In this document: in pieces, positions 41,104-52,014 of the stretch
How the letters are laid out: every line of letters starts with the position of its first letter
Position numbering within the stretch: position 1 is the stretch's first letter
Source: an uncultured Pelagibacteraceae bacterium
Lineage (GTDB): Bacteria > Pseudomonadota > Alphaproteobacteria > Pelagibacterales > Pelagibacteraceae
Direction: 5' to 3'
Assembly: GCA_902604305.1 (NCBI GenBank)
Contig: CACKXS010000004.1
Coordinates: 1 to 64,000 of the forward strand
Length of the DNA stretch: 64,000 bases
Translations under genes and position numbers: made by a program
Notes under the pieces: generated by a model
The model's input: only the letters and a program-made list of their open reading frames with translations
Databases searched by the model: none
Told to the model about the DNA's origin: nothing

Positions 41104-42514
41104 TTTTTTTAAATTCTTTTGAAATTACAGTATTTAACTGTTGAAAATTATTTATTTCATAAAAATTATCTGTTTGTTCAATGTTTTCAGTAAAATTAAT
41201 ATCTGACAAATAATAACTGCCTTCATCGATATTATATTCAAGTTCAAAATATACTTTATTTAAATCTATTCTATTTTGTCTTGGTATAAGAAATCTTTTA
41301 TATAACTCCTGCTGATCATAAACATCAAATGTAATTTTTGATTTTGCAAATATTTTTTGATTTTTCTCATAAATCTTTGGATCTGAAAAGTTTATTTTTC
41401 CAATTTTTTTTAAATTTAAACTCGATTTATTTAAATTTATTTTTTCTTCCAAAAAATTTATATTTAATACTAGATTTTCAAATAATCTATTATTAATTTG
41501 ATTTAAATTTATTTTCAAATTTCCATTAAAATTTAAATGTGAAGACTTATCTAATTTATATAAATTTAAAAAAATATTATTTAGAACTGTTTCAATACTT
41601 ATGCCTGATAAAATTAAATTTAAATCAAAAAAAAAGGGATCTAGATTAATATTTCCAATTAATTTAGATTGATTAAATTTTTTGCTTTTATCATCAAAAA
41701 GTTCAATATTATTATTATTTAACTTATAATTTAAATCTAAATTATTTGTCAAAAAATTTATACTTGTTTGTGAATTAATAAAATTTTCATTATTTCTATC
41801 AAAATTATTTAAAATATTTAAATTCGGATTATCAAATTTAATATTACTTTTTGATATATATGGATTAGAAAAATCTTTTTCCCAGTTAAATTTAAAATTT
41901 GATCCAAATAAATTTCCAAAAATATTTAATTTTTTTGCTTTATTTTGTAAATCAAAAAAATATTCAAATTTTTTTATTTTCGATATAGATATTATTTCTT
42001 CATTTTTATCTCTAAAGAACAAATTGCTATTATCAAAGTAAATGGGTTTAGAAATGTTATATTTTAAATGATTGTAAAAGTTTTTTATATCAACAAATTT
42101 TAAATCTAAATCAATTTTATTTAAATGAATATTCTTTAATTCTATTTTTTCTTTTTTATGTAAATTTTTAGAAAAAAGATGAATTTTCAAATTTTTTGAT
42201 TTTAGGATTTTTTTCTTTGGACTATTTGAAAAATAAATGTCGCATTCTTCAATCAAAAAGTGTGGGGTGGGTAGAATTAAATAAGTAATACTAGAAATAT
42301 TCTTTAAATTTAATTTAAAATCTTTAGATATTTTTTTTTGAATTTCTTTATCGTAATTCTCATAATTATAGAAAGCAGGTATAGTAAAATATAATAGTAA
42401 CAAAAAAACTATAATAATTGATAATATGATTGTACTAAAAGGATTTTTCTCTTTAAAAGTTAAAAAATACTTTTGAAAGTTTGAATTTTTTATTTTGGAT
42501 AAGTAATTTTTCAT
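41090..42514 (-). CDS. AsmA-like membrane-anchored protein
   Basis: ORF; one N-terminal [12 protein letters not shown]..., low-complexity Asn/Lys/Leu-rich repeats like AsmA/TamB-type proteins. Confidence 0.5.
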   Translation of the reverse strand: MKNYLSKIKNSNFQKYFLTFKEKNPFSTIILSIIIVFLLLLYFTIPAFYNYENYDKEIQKKISKDFKLNLKNISSITYLILPTPHFLIEECDIYFSNSPKKKILKSKNLKIHLFSKNLHKKEKIELKNIHLNKIDLDLKFVDIKNFYNHLKYNISKPIYFDNSNLFFRDKNEEIISISKIKKFEYFFDLQNKAKKLNIFGNLFGSNFKFNWEKDFSNPYISKSNIKFDNPNLNILNNFDRNNENFINSQTSINFLTNNLDLNYKLNNNNIELFDDKSKKFNQSKLIGNINLDPFFFDLNLILSGISIETVLNNIFLNLYKLDKSSHLNFNGNLKINLNQINNRLFENLVLNINFLEEKINLNKSSLNLKKIGKINFSDPKIYEKNQKIFAKSKITFDVYDQQELYKRFLIPRQNRIDLNKVYFELEYNIDEGSYYLSDINFTENIEQTDNFYEINNFQQLNTVISKEFKKIKLD

Positions 42515-42551
42515 AGTTGCCGAAAATAGGATTTACACTAAAAATAGTAAA

Positions 42552-44582
42552 ATGTTAAATTTAGAATATTTAAAAAATCTCAATGAAAAACAAAAAGAGG
42601 CTGTTTTATCTCTTGAGGGACCACTTTTAATAGTAGCAGGTGCTGGTTCGGGAAAAACAAAAGTGCTAATCTCAAGAATAGCAAATATAATTGATAACAA
42701 AAAAGCATACCCTAACCAAATACTGGCAGTAACATTTACCAATAAAGCTGCAAAAGAAATGCAAGATAGAATTAGTAAAATTCTAAAAAAAGGAGTAGTT
42801 GGGCTTGCATGGCTTGGCACTTTCCACTCTGTCTGTGCAAAGCTTTTAAGAAAACATGCAAGAGCTGTTAATTTAAATTCAAACTTTACGATAATAGATC
42901 AAGACGACCAAGTTAAACTAATTAAAAATATATCTAAAGCGGAAAACATAGATACAAAAAAAATATCACCTAAATATATCCTTTCAATAATTGATCAATG
43001 GAAAAATAAAGGATGGTATCCCGAAGATGTAGTATTAAAAAAAACAGAAGTCTTAGAAAAAAATTTTTTAAATATTTATAAAATTTACCAGTCTAAATTA
43101 CTTGATCTAAATGCCTGTGATTTTAGTGACTTAATATTACATTCGGTAAAAATTTTTGAAAGAAATCCTGATATTACAGAAATGTATTCTAAGAATTTTA
43201 AATATATTTTGGTTGATGAATATCAAGATACAAATTTAATTCAAAGTAAATGGCTTAATTATTTAGCAAAGCATAATCAAAATATTTGTTGTGTGGGTGA
43301 TGATGATCAATCTATTTATAGTTGGAGAGGAGCTGAAATAAAAAATTTTTTAGAATTTGACAAAATATATAATAATACAAAAATAGTTAGGCTTGAAAGA
43401 AATTATAGATCAACTCAAAATATATTATCAGTAGCGTCAAAAATAATATCAAATAATGAAGCTAGAGTTGGTAAAAATCTTTATACCGAAGGTGAAAATG
43501 GAGATCTAGTTTCATTAAATTGTTTTAGAAATGGAAAAGATGAGGCTATAGGAATAAGTGATGGAATTGAAAAATTAAAAAAAAAATATTCCCTAAATGA
43601 TATATCAATTTTAGTAAGAGCTATATTTCAAACTCGAGAGTTTGAAGAACGTTTTTTAAAAATTGGAATACCATATAGAATTATTGGAGGTACAAAATTT
43701 TATGAACGTGCAGAAATAAAAGATTGTATCGCATATCTTAGAAGTGTGCATCAAAGTAAAGATGATCTTTCATTTGAAAGAATCATAAATACTCCAAAAA
43801 GGTCAATTGGTGAAACCACAGTCAAACAGATAAACGAATACGCTAAGTACAATCATTTATCTTTAGAAAAATCTGCAATTTCTCTAATTCAAGAAAATAA
43901 AATAAAACCAAAGACAAAGTTAGGATTGAGCTCTTTATTAAATTTACTTGCAAAATGGAGAAATGATTTATCAAATAAAAAAATAGGTCATATAAAATTA
44001 ATACAAACTATTTTAGATGAGTCTGGCTATAGTCAAATGTTAAAAGACAAAAAAGATTTAGAAAATGAGAATAGGCTTGAAAATATAAAAGAATTAATTA
44101 ATGCAATGAAAGAGTATGATAATTTAGAAAGCTTTTTAGAACATGTTGCTCTAGCAACTTCTCTCGATCAAGATTGGGAAGATAAAAAAGTTAATTTAAT
44201 GACCATGCATGCATCAAAAGGATTAGAGTTCGATGTTGTTTTTTTACCAGGCTGGGAAGAAGGTTTGTTTCCTCATCAAAAATCAATTGAAGAAAAAGGT
44301 CAAAAAGGATTGGAAGAAGAGAGAAGATTGGCTTATGTTGGAATCACTAGGGCAAAAAAGCAAGCAATTATATCATTTTCGATGAATAGATTTTATCAAG
44401 GTGATTGGATTGATAGTTTGGCATCAAGGTTTATTGATGAATTGCCACATGAAAATATTAAAAAAAATAACTATTTTGAAGAAAATAATGAAGATGATTT
44501 TGAATTTAACCAAGATGTAGATTTCGAAGAAGAAATTAAAAGCCCTGGATGGATAAGGTATCAAAAAAAATTAAAAAGGTAA
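42552..44582 (+). CDS. uvrD: UvrD/PcrA-family DNA helicase
   Basis: ORF; VAGAGSGKTKVL, VTFTNKAAKEM, VDEYQDTN, GDDDQSIYSWRGAE, LMTMHASKGLEFDVVFLPG, RRLAYVGITRAK. Confidence 0.95.
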   Translation: MLNLEYLKNLNEKQKEAVLSLEGPLLIVAGAGSGKTKVLISRIANIIDNKKAYPNQILAVTFTNKAAKEMQDRISKILKKGVVGLAWLGTFHSVCAKLLRKHARAVNLNSNFTIIDQDDQVKLIKNISKAENIDTKKISPKYILSIIDQWKNKGWYPEDVVLKKTEVLEKNFLNIYKIYQSKLLDLNACDFSDLILHSVKIFERNPDITEMYSKNFKYILVDEYQDTNLIQSKWLNYLAKHNQNICCVGDDDQSIYSWRGAEIKNFLEFDKIYNNTKIVRLERNYRSTQNILSVASKIISNNEARVGKNLYTEGENGDLVSLNCFRNGKDEAIGISDGIEKLKKKYSLNDISILVRAIFQTREFEERFLKIGIPYRIIGGTKFYERAEIKDCIAYLRSVHQSKDDLSFERIINTPKRSIGETTVKQINEYAKYNHLSLEKSAISLIQENKIKPKTKLGLSSLLNLLAKWRNDLSNKKIGHIKLIQTILDESGYSQMLKDKKDLENENRLENIKELINAMKEYDNLESFLEHVALATSLDQDWEDKKVNLMTMHASKGLEFDVVFLPGWEEGLFPHQKSIEEKGQKGLEEERRLAYVGITRAKKQAIISFSMNRFYQGDWIDSLASRFIDELPHENIKKNNYFEENNEDDFEFNQDVDFEEEIKSPGWIRYQKKLKR

Positions 44583-44588
44583 TTTTAA

Positions 44589-46286
44589 ATGATTAGTTTA
44601 TTAAAAAAATTAATGGATAATAAGAATATTGATGGCTACATAATACCTAAAAATGACGAGTTTTTTTCAGAATATTCTTTTCCTAACAGATTAAAATCTA
44701 TATCAAACTTTTCTGGCTCAGCAGGTATGGCAATAATTTTAAAAGATAAAAACTTTTTATTTGTTGATGGCAGATACACTGAGCAGGCAAGCATCGAAAG
44801 CGGAAAAAATTTTAAAATATTTGAAGTTCCAAAAACTAGACCATTTAATATATTAAAAAAAAGAAAAGATAAGATAAAATTAGGTTTTGATCCTAAATTA
44901 TTTACTGAAATAAGCCTGAAATCAAATTTTAGAGATAGCTGTGATCTAATCCCAATTAGTAATAATTTAATAGATGAAATTTTTAATTTAAAAAATAATT
45001 ATAAATCAAAAGAATTCTACTGTTTAAGTAAAATTGCAGCTGGTGAGAAAATAGACTCAAAATTAAAAAAGTTGTCTTCAATACTTAAAAAGAAAAGAAT
45101 ACAAAATATATTTATCAGTGCACCTGAAAATTGTGCTTGGTTACTAAATATAAGGGGATTTGATAATCCAAATAGTCCTATACCAAATTGTCAAATAATT
45201 ATAAATAACAAAAATATACACTTTTTTTCAGATATTAAAAAAATAAAAAAAATTAAAAATAAAATAAATTATAAAAAAATTAAATTTTATGAATTTAAAG
45301 AATTTATAAATGTAGTAAACAGTCTGAAAGGTAACAATTTCTCTATCGATAAAAATAGTTGTTCTATTTTTAATAAAAGTATTATTTTATCAAAATTTAA
45401 TATTTTAAATGAAGTTGACCCCTGCTATGCGTTAAAAGCAATAAAAAATAAAACAGAAATTAGAAATACGATTAATGCTCACATAGCGGATGGTGCTGCT
45501 TTAACAAAATTTTTATATTGGATAAAAAGTAAAAAAAATTTTAATTTTACTGAGATAGATGCTGAAAAAAAACTAGAAAAATTTAGAAAAAATAATAATA
45601 ATTTTTTATATCCAAGTTTTAATACTATTGCAGGCACGGGGCCAAATGGATCAATAATTCATTATAGAGCTAATAAAGATTCAAATAGAAAAATTAATAA
45701 AAAAGATATCTTTTTATGTGATTCTGGAGGACAATATAAATATGGAACAACAGATGTTACAAGAACTATTTGTTTCTCAAAACCTTCTTCGAAAATTAAA
45801 AATATTTTTACTAGAGTTTTAAAAGGTCATATTGCTGTTTTTAATACTAACTTAAATAAACTTAATACTGGCATAGAAATTGATAAAAGAGCTAGATTTT
45901 TTCTTAAAAAAGTTAATTTAGATTATGGACATGGTACTGGCCATGGTGTTGGTTATTTTTTAAATGTTCATGAAGGCCCTCAAGCTATCTCGAAATATAA
46001 TAATGTAAAAATTTTACCAGGCATGATTCTAAGTAATGAACCAGGATACTATGAAAAAAAAAAATTTGGTATTAGAATAGAAAATTTAATTTATGTAAAA
46101 AAAAATAAAAATAAAATATTTTTTGAAAATTTAACTTTAGCACCTATTGATACAGACTTAATAAACTATAAAATGTTAAATACTTCCGAAAAAAAATATT
46201 TATTTAATTATCATATGGATACTTATACAAAAATATCAAAATTTTTAAATTCTAATGAAAAAAAATGGCTTTTAAATTTAATTTAA
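44589..46286 (+). CDS. M24 family Xaa-Pro aminopeptidase
   Basis: ORF; DSGGQYKYGTTDVTRTI, DYGHGTGHGVGYFLNVHEGPQ, ILSNEPGYYE. Confidence 0.93.
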   Translation: MISLLKKLMDNKNIDGYIIPKNDEFFSEYSFPNRLKSISNFSGSAGMAIILKDKNFLFVDGRYTEQASIESGKNFKIFEVPKTRPFNILKKRKDKIKLGFDPKLFTEISLKSNFRDSCDLIPISNNLIDEIFNLKNNYKSKEFYCLSKIAAGEKIDSKLKKLSSILKKKRIQNIFISAPENCAWLLNIRGFDNPNSPIPNCQIIINNKNIHFFSDIKKIKKIKNKINYKKIKFYEFKEFINVVNSLKGNNFSIDKNSCSIFNKSIILSKFNILNEVDPCYALKAIKNKTEIRNTINAHIADGAALTKFLYWIKSKKNFNFTEIDAEKKLEKFRKNNNNFLYPSFNTIAGTGPNGSIIHYRANKDSNRKINKKDIFLCDSGGQYKYGTTDVTRTICFSKPSSKIKNIFTRVLKGHIAVFNTNLNKLNTGIEIDKRARFFLKKVNLDYGHGTGHGVGYFLNVHEGPQAISKYNNVKILPGMILSNEPGYYEKKKFGIRIENLIYVKKNKNKIFFENLTLAPIDTDLINYKMLNTSEKKYLFNYHMDTYTKISKFLNSNEKKWLLNLI

Positions 46287-48299
46287 AAGTTTTTTCCATT
46301 CTGGCTGACTAATAACTTTTATATTTAATTCTTCTGCTTGTTTTATTTTCTTAACAGTAGGTTTTTCCCCTATTACTAAATAATCAAGTTTTTTACTCAC
46401 GTTACTCAGAATTTTTCCTGAATTTTCTTCTGTCAAAGATTTTGCTTCAGCCCTACTTATATTTGATAGTTTACCTGTAAACATAAATGTTTTGTTTTTT
46501 AATTTACCTTTTTTATTTTCAATAACATTTCTTATGTTTAAAATTGAAATTAGTTTTTTAACTACATTTAAATTGATTTGGTCTGAAAAAAAATTTTTAA
46601 GTGAATTTATTTGAGTCTCACCCATGCCGTCTAAATTAGCAAGAGAATTAAAATTAAAATCTTTTGTCATATTATTAAAATTTTCTATATTTAAAAAAAA
46701 TTGGGACAAAAGTTTTGCATTTTCTTGACCTATATGCCTTATACCTAGAGAAAATATAAATTTATCTAAATTTATATTTTTTGAATTTCCAATTGATTCT
46801 TTTAAATTATTTGCTGATAATCTTCCCCAGCCATCCAATTTTTCAATTTTTGAATAATTTAAATCAAAAATATCATAGGGTAATTTTATAAAGCTTAGAT
46901 CCCAAAATTTTTCAACAACTTTTTTTCCTAAGCCCTCTATGTTAAATGCTTCCTTTGATACAAAATGTTTTATTTTTTCAATAGCAATTTTTTCACATTT
47001 GTATCCTTCGCTTGAACACCTTTGTACAGCATCATATTTTTTTGTAATTTTATTATAATCTTTAATTACTTTAGATCCACAAGATGGACATTCTTTGGGA
47101 AAGATAAATTTTTTTGTATTACTAGATCTTTTTTTTATATCAACTGAAAGCACATGGGGTATTACATCTCCTGCTCTTTCAATATTAACAGTATCTCCAA
47201 TTCTAATATCTTTTCTTATTATTTCTTCTTCATTGTGAAGAGTTGCATTTGAAACCACAACTCCTCCAATATTAACAGGTTTAATTTTGGCAACTGGTGT
47301 TAAAGCTCCTGTACGTCCTATTTGAATTTCAATATTTAATATTTTTGAAAATGAACTATCTGCAGAAAATTTATGTGCAATTGCCCATCTTGGCGCATTT
47401 GCTACAAAACCTAATCTTTTTTGTAAATCTAAATTATTTATTTTGTAAACCAATCCATCTACATCAAAATTTAAATCATATCTTTTTTTTTCAAATTCTT
47501 GATGGTTTTCAACCAAATTTTCTATACCAGTTACAATTTTATTATGAGAGTTTGTATTAAAGCCCCATGCCTTAAGAAGACTTAAAAACTCTGATTGCTT
47601 CTTAAAATTTAAATCACTGCAATATCCAAAGGTATAAGCTATAAATCTTAGTGGTATTTTTTTTGTTTCATTAGGATTTTTTTGTCGAAGCGATCCTGAG
47701 GCTGCGTTTCTTGGGTTAGCAAATCGATCTTTTATTTTTTCAAAATCTTTTTTTCCAATATATACTTCGCCTCTTATATCAATATCGTTAGGAAAATTTT
47801 TTTTTTTTATTAATATTGGAATATCTTTAATAGTTTTTAGATTATCAGTAATAATCTCACCTTCAATACCATCTCCTCTTGATAATCCCAAAATAAATTT
47901 TTTATTTTTATAAGTTAATGATGCCGAAATTCCGTCTATTTTAGGTTCAACACTATATTCAATTGAATTATAATTATTTAAATTTAGATAATTTGATATT
48001 TTTTTTTCAAAATTTTTTAAATCATTTAAATCGAAAGCATTAGATAAAGACAGCATTTTAACTCTATGCTTAGATTTTAAAAAATTTTTAGATGGTTTTG
48101 AACCTATAGATAATGATGGTGACTCTTTACTTTTTAAAAAATTAAAATTATTTTCTAATTTTATTATATCTTTTTTTAATTTATCATATTCAGAGTCTGT
48201 TATTATTGGACTGCTATCATCATAATAAAGTTTATTATGTTTTTTTAATTTTTTAATTTTTAATAAATATTCTTTTTCAATTAAATGCCTACTTTTCAT
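46278..48299 (-). CDS. ligA: NAD-dependent DNA ligase
   Basis: ORF; SVEPKIDGISASLTY (KxDG), RGDGIEGE, BRCT-like C-terminus FTGKLSNISRAEAK. Confidence 0.96.
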   Translation of the reverse strand: MKSRHLIEKEYLLKIKKLKKHNKLYYDDSSPIITDSEYDKLKKDIIKLENNFNFLKSKESPSLSIGSKPSKNFLKSKHRVKMLSLSNAFDLNDLKNFEKKISNYLNLNNYNSIEYSVEPKIDGISASLTYKNKKFILGLSRGDGIEGEIITDNLKTIKDIPILIKKKNFPNDIDIRGEVYIGKKDFEKIKDRFANPRNAASGSLRQKNPNETKKIPLRFIAYTFGYCSDLNFKKQSEFLSLLKAWGFNTNSHNKIVTGIENLVENHQEFEKKRYDLNFDVDGLVYKINNLDLQKRLGFVANAPRWAIAHKFSADSSFSKILNIEIQIGRTGALTPVAKIKPVNIGGVVVSNATLHNEEEIIRKDIRIGDTVNIERAGDVIPHVLSVDIKKRSSNTKKFIFPKECPSCGSKVIKDYNKITKKYDAVQRCSSEGYKCEKIAIEKIKHFVSKEAFNIEGLGKKVVEKFWDLSFIKLPYDIFDLNYSKIEKLDGWGRLSANNLKESIGNSKNINLDKFIFSLGIRHIGQENAKLLSQFFLNIENFNNMTKDFNFNSLANLDGMGETQINSLKNFFSDQINLNVVKKLISILNIRNVIENKKGKLKNKTFMFTGKLSNISRAEAKSLTEENSGKILSNVSKKLDYLVIGEKPTVKKIKQAEELNIKVISQPEWKKLLN

Positions 48300-49140
48300 T
48301 TTTTAATAATGATTTTATTTTATCTAAAGTAGATTTTTTATTTTTTACTTTTTTTCTTTTTGAAATTCTTTCATAATCTTTATTGAAAACTTTATATGAT
48401 TCTCTATACCAATCACTAGATTGATAATTGTACCCTAGTAAAGCTGCATATTTTTTAGACTCTTCTACTAAACCAATTTTATAGTGAATTTCTACTAATC
48501 TATGAAGTGCTTCTTCTACATAAATTGAGGTTTCATAATTATTTATTACATTCTTATATCTGTTAATTGCTGGTATCCATTTTTCCCTTTCAATATAATA
48601 TTTTGCTAAATACATTTCCTTTGATGCTAAAATTTCCTCTAAAAGCTCTAATTTAAATTCTGCATCTAATGCAAATTCTGAATTAGAAAAATTATTTATT
48701 ACATAATTAAAGTTTTTTTTTGCATCTACAATTGAGCCTAAATCTTTTTTCTCGTCAGCAATTTGTTCATAATAACACATTCCTAATAAATAATATGCAT
48801 AATCAATTCTTTCATGATTTGGATAAATTTTTAAAAATCTTTTTAACTCTTCAATTGCATTTATATAGTAAGATTGATTATAATATGAATATGCTGACAT
48901 TAGCGATGACCTTGGGGCCCACAAAGACTGAGGATACAGCAATTCTGCTTCTGTAAATTTTTTTGCAGCAGATAGTCCATCTCCTTCATCTAAAAGTTTT
49001 AAACCCTCGCTGTACGCTTCAATCATTTGAAGATCCAAATCTTTCTCTTTTAAAACAGAAATATTTTCCTCATTATTATTTTTACATGCAAAAATAAATA
49101 GAAAGCTTAAAACTAAAATAAATTTTAGAAATAAATTCAT
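48289..49140 (-). CDS. bamD: outer membrane assembly lipoprotein BamD
   Basis: ORF; lipobox-like FLFIFAC, TPR LKRFLKIYPNHERIDYAYYLLGMCYYEQI, position after lpxC. Confidence 0.9.
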   Translation of the reverse strand: MNLFLKFILVLSFLFIFACKNNNEENISVLKEKDLDLQMIEAYSEGLKLLDEGDGLSAAKKFTEAELLYPQSLWAPRSSLMSAYSYYNQSYYINAIEELKRFLKIYPNHERIDYAYYLLGMCYYEQIADEKKDLGSIVDAKKNFNYVINNFSNSEFALDAEFKLELLEEILASKEMYLAKYYIEREKWIPAINRYKNVINNYETSIYVEEALHRLVEIHYKIGLVEESKKYAALLGYNYQSSDWYRESYKVFNKDYERISKRKKVKNKKSTLDKIKSLLKNEK

Positions 49141-49179
49141 TTAAAATTCTTATCAGAATTTAAAAAAATATTCTAATTA

Positions 49180-50100
49180 TTATGCGATAGATTTTAGTAT
49201 TGATTTATTGATAAAAGTGTATGGAAGAGATTTTTCCTTTATCTCAAATATTGAATAATTATTTTTATCTTTAAATACTTTTCTTAATAGTTGGTTTGTT
49301 AAACTATGCCCTCCTTGCGAGCATTTTATAGACCCAATTATTTTATATCCCGAAAGATACAAATCTCCTATACAATCCAAAATTTTATGATTAACAAATT
49401 CTAATTTATTTCTTAATCCTTCTTTATTTAAAACTTCGCTATCTTTTACAACAATTGCGTTATCTAAGTTTCCACCTTTTGCTAATCCCATGTTTCTCAG
49501 TTTTTCAACATCTTCATACAAACAAAATGTTCTTGAATTATATACATCTGATAAATCATTTTCATAAATATTTATTTTATTTTTCTGATTACCAATAAAA
49601 GAATTTGAAAAGTTTATTTCAAAATATATATCTAAGCTTACGTTAGATTTATCAATTCTTATATATTTTGATCCATCTTTAATCTCTACTTTATTTGTAA
49701 TTTTAATTAATTTAATTGGTACTTCGCTGGTATCAAAACCAACCTCTAAGAACTTTTCTACAAAAACTTTTGCCGAACCATCCATTATTGGAACTTCCTG
49801 TGAATCTATTTCTACTAGTGCATTATCTATACCTAGGCCATAAAGTGCACCCATTAAGTGCTCTATTGTAGAAACTGAAACTCCATAATCATTTGATACA
49901 GTTGTGCACAGAGTTGCGTTTGTTACATTGTAAACATTTGGTATAATTAAATTGTTGTTTTTAAGATCTATTCTTTTAAAAGTTATTCCACTGTTTGGCT
50001 TTGAAGGAAATATTGTCATTAATACATTTTTTCCAGTATGCAATCCAATACCTTTGAACTTTATTGGTCTTGTTAAAGTTTTTTGATTAAGAATAGACAT
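49180..50100 (-). CDS. lpxC: UDP-3-O-acyl-N-acetylglucosamine deacetylase (ORF track start 50130)
   Basis: ORF; QKTLTRPIKFKGIGLHTGKNV, VSTIEHLMGALYGLGIDNALVEID, FVNHKILDCIGDLYL. Confidence 0.95.
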   Translation of the reverse strand: MSILNQKTLTRPIKFKGIGLHTGKNVLMTIFPSKPNSGITFKRIDLKNNNLIIPNVYNVTNATLCTTVSNDYGVSVSTIEHLMGALYGLGIDNALVEIDSQEVPIMDGSAKVFVEKFLEVGFDTSEVPIKLIKITNKVEIKDGSKYIRIDKSNVSLDIYFEINFSNSFIGNQKNKINIYENDLSDVYNSRTFCLYEDVEKLRNMGLAKGGNLDNAIVVKDSEVLNKEGLRNKLEFVNHKILDCIGDLYLSGYKIIGSIKCSQGGHSLTNQLLRKVFKDKNNYSIFEIKEKSLPYTFINKSILKSIA

Positions 50101-50165
50101 AATCAAAAGATACATTGATAATTTCTTCAAAAGAATTCAACAAATGTTACAAGAAAATACAGATT

Positions 50166-51332
50166 TTAATTAAAAAAGTGAAAAAATTTCTCAAAAAAAC
50201 CCTTATTTTTGGGTTTTTTTGTTTGGAAGCTAACTTCTTGAGAATTTTCCGACTGCACGAAATTAAAACCTGATTCACAAATTAAATTAGTATTTTCTTC
50301 AAAAAAACTAATTTCATTAAAAAAATCAAATTTTTCTTCTAAATATATTGAGTTTTTATTTAATATTTTTGATCCATCACCAATAAAAATTAAAATACAT
50401 TTCTCTTTATTTCGAAAAAAAGCATTAAAATATTCATCAGCTAAGTTTAATTTAATTATTTCATCAACTCGCGCAAAAATAACTTTTTTTGATAACTCAG
50501 CATCTTCTAATTGATTACTATTATCAATTTTATTTTCAAATACGATTTCTGATTGATTTAATTTTTTCTTTATTTTTTCTGCATCATCTTGATTAATTTT
50601 TAATAATATTGAAATATCATTGGTTATATGCCTTCCTCCTACTGGCAGCATATTAAAGTATAATATTCTACTATCCTGAAAAACAGTTATTGCACTTTTT
50701 CCATAACCTATATCTAAAATAATTTTTTTACTATAATCGTTAAATAAGGAACTGTAATTATTTGATCTTATATAACTTGAACAATAAATATTATCTATTT
50801 TTAAGTAATTATTATTAAAACTATTTTGTAAATTTTTCCAAATATTATCAGCAAAACAGATGAATTTTAATTCAATTATCAGTGAAGTGTAATTAATTTT
50901 TTTTTCAGGGATTTTAAAAAATTCTTCATCATCAAATATAAATTTTTTAACAATTGTATGAATAATTTTTTTATCAAAGTAATTTTTTTGAATTAGACTT
51001 TTTGCTTCGTTTAATAATAAGCTAATATCATTGTTTGAATAATTATTACTGTCAGAAATTTTTTTTATAGAAATATCTATAGAAAACATATCAGGAGTAT
51101 CAATCATAAGATTGATATTTTTAATATGCTTATCAACATTTTTTTCTGCTGATTTAATTAAATCTATTATAACTTCATTTGAATTTTTTATATCAAAATT
51201 TTTTAAAGTAAAATTAGAGATGCATTCTTTTTCAGAAATAAAAACATTTTTTTTTGTTTCATTATTATATACACCCAATCTTATTTTAGATGATCCAAAG
51301 TCTATAAAAACATTTAAACTTTTTTCATTCAT
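50166..51332 (-). CDS. ftsA: cell division protein FtsA
   Basis: ORF; FIDFGSSKIRLGVY, LDIGYGKSAITVFQDSRILYFNMLPVGGRHITNDIS, amphipathic C-terminal tail GFFEKFFHFF. Confidence 0.85.
   Translation of the reverse strand: MNEKSLNVFIDFGSSKIRLGVYNNETKKNVFISEKECISNFTLKNFDIKNSNEVIIDLIKSAEKNVDKHIKNINLMIDTPDMFSIDISIKKISDSNNYSNNDISLLLNEAKSLIQKNYFDKKIIHTIVKKFIFDDEEFFKIPEKKINYTSLIIELKFICFADNIWKNLQNSFNNNYLKIDNIYCSSYIRSNNYSSLFNDYSKKIILDIGYGKSAITVFQDSRILYFNMLPVGGRHITNDISILLKINQDDAEKIKKKLNQSEIVFENKIDNSNQLEDAELSKKVIFARVDEIIKLNLADEYFNAFFRNKEKCILIFIGDGSKILNKNSIYLEEKFDFFNEISFFEENTNLICESGFNFVQSENSQEVSFQTKKPKNKGFFEKFFHFFN
50192..50221. terminator. perfect 11-bp hairpin within the 3' end of ftsA (terminator-like)
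   Basis: CAAAAAAACCC (50192-50202), 8-nt loop, GGGTTTTTTTG (50211-50221); T-run present on both strands. Confidence 0.55.
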
Positions 51333-52014
51333 TGGATAAAATTAGCTGATTTGATACTCTTAAATCAATTACATTATTATTAAATTCATTATTATTTATT
51401 ATTTTATTTGCAATACTCAGAGCATTTTTTAAATTTTCAATTGGAAATTTAATTAATATATTATCTTTATTTTTTATATCTATTCTTCCGCTTGGAAAAA
51501 AGAAAATCTCTTTGATATCATTATAATTGAAATCAGATTGATTAAGAGTTTTTTTAAATGATACAAATTTTTTGGCAGAGAATTTTCCAAATACTATGGG
51601 TAAATCTTCATAATTATTAAATTTTTGAGTATGTATAAATTTGTTGTTTGATCCAATTAGAAATATTTCATTATCTTTTATTGTTTGAGCTAAAAAATCA
51701 GTTTTTTGTAATTTTAAAATAATTTTTGAAGGATATAATTTTATAATATTGTATGTTTCGATAAAATTATATTTGTTGAGTTGATCTTCCAAAATTTGTT
51801 TATCAATAAAGAATATGTTGGTATTTATCAAAAAATTTAAATTTTTTTCTATTTCCAAATTTATTGATTTTTCAAGTCCTTTCACCTCTATATATTGTAA
51901 ATTATAGAATGAATTTTTTTTCTCTACAAATAATTTACTATTAATTGATGATAAAAATAAAAGAATAAAAAAAAGAAATAAAAATTTTTTTTTTTTACCT
52001 ATGTATTGATGCAT
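51325..52014 (-). CDS. ftsQ: cell division protein FtsQ
   Basis: ORF; single TM, POTRA-like LQYIEVKGLEKSINLEIEKNL, position between ddl and ftsA. Confidence 0.85.
   Translation of the reverse strand: MHQYIGKKKKFLFLFFILLFLSSINSKLFVEKKNSFYNLQYIEVKGLEKSINLEIEKNLNFLINTNIFFIDKQILEDQLNKYNFIETYNIIKLYPSKIILKLQKTDFLAQTIKDNEIFLIGSNNKFIHTQKFNNYEDLPIVFGKFSAKKFVSFKKTLNQSDFNYNDIKEIFFFPSGRIDIKNKDNILIKFPIENLKNALSIANKIINNNEFNNNVIDLRVSNQLILSNE

Noticed and set aside
42533-42820. 95-aa minus-strand ORF opposite the 5' end of uvrD
   Set aside because: Overlaps the conserved Walker A region of UvrD on the opposite strand; shadow ORF.
49144-49161. AAATTCT-TATC-AGAATTT hairpin between lpxC and bamD
   Set aside because: Pure AT-rich stem without a following U-run on the transcribed strand; plausible by chance in this base composition.
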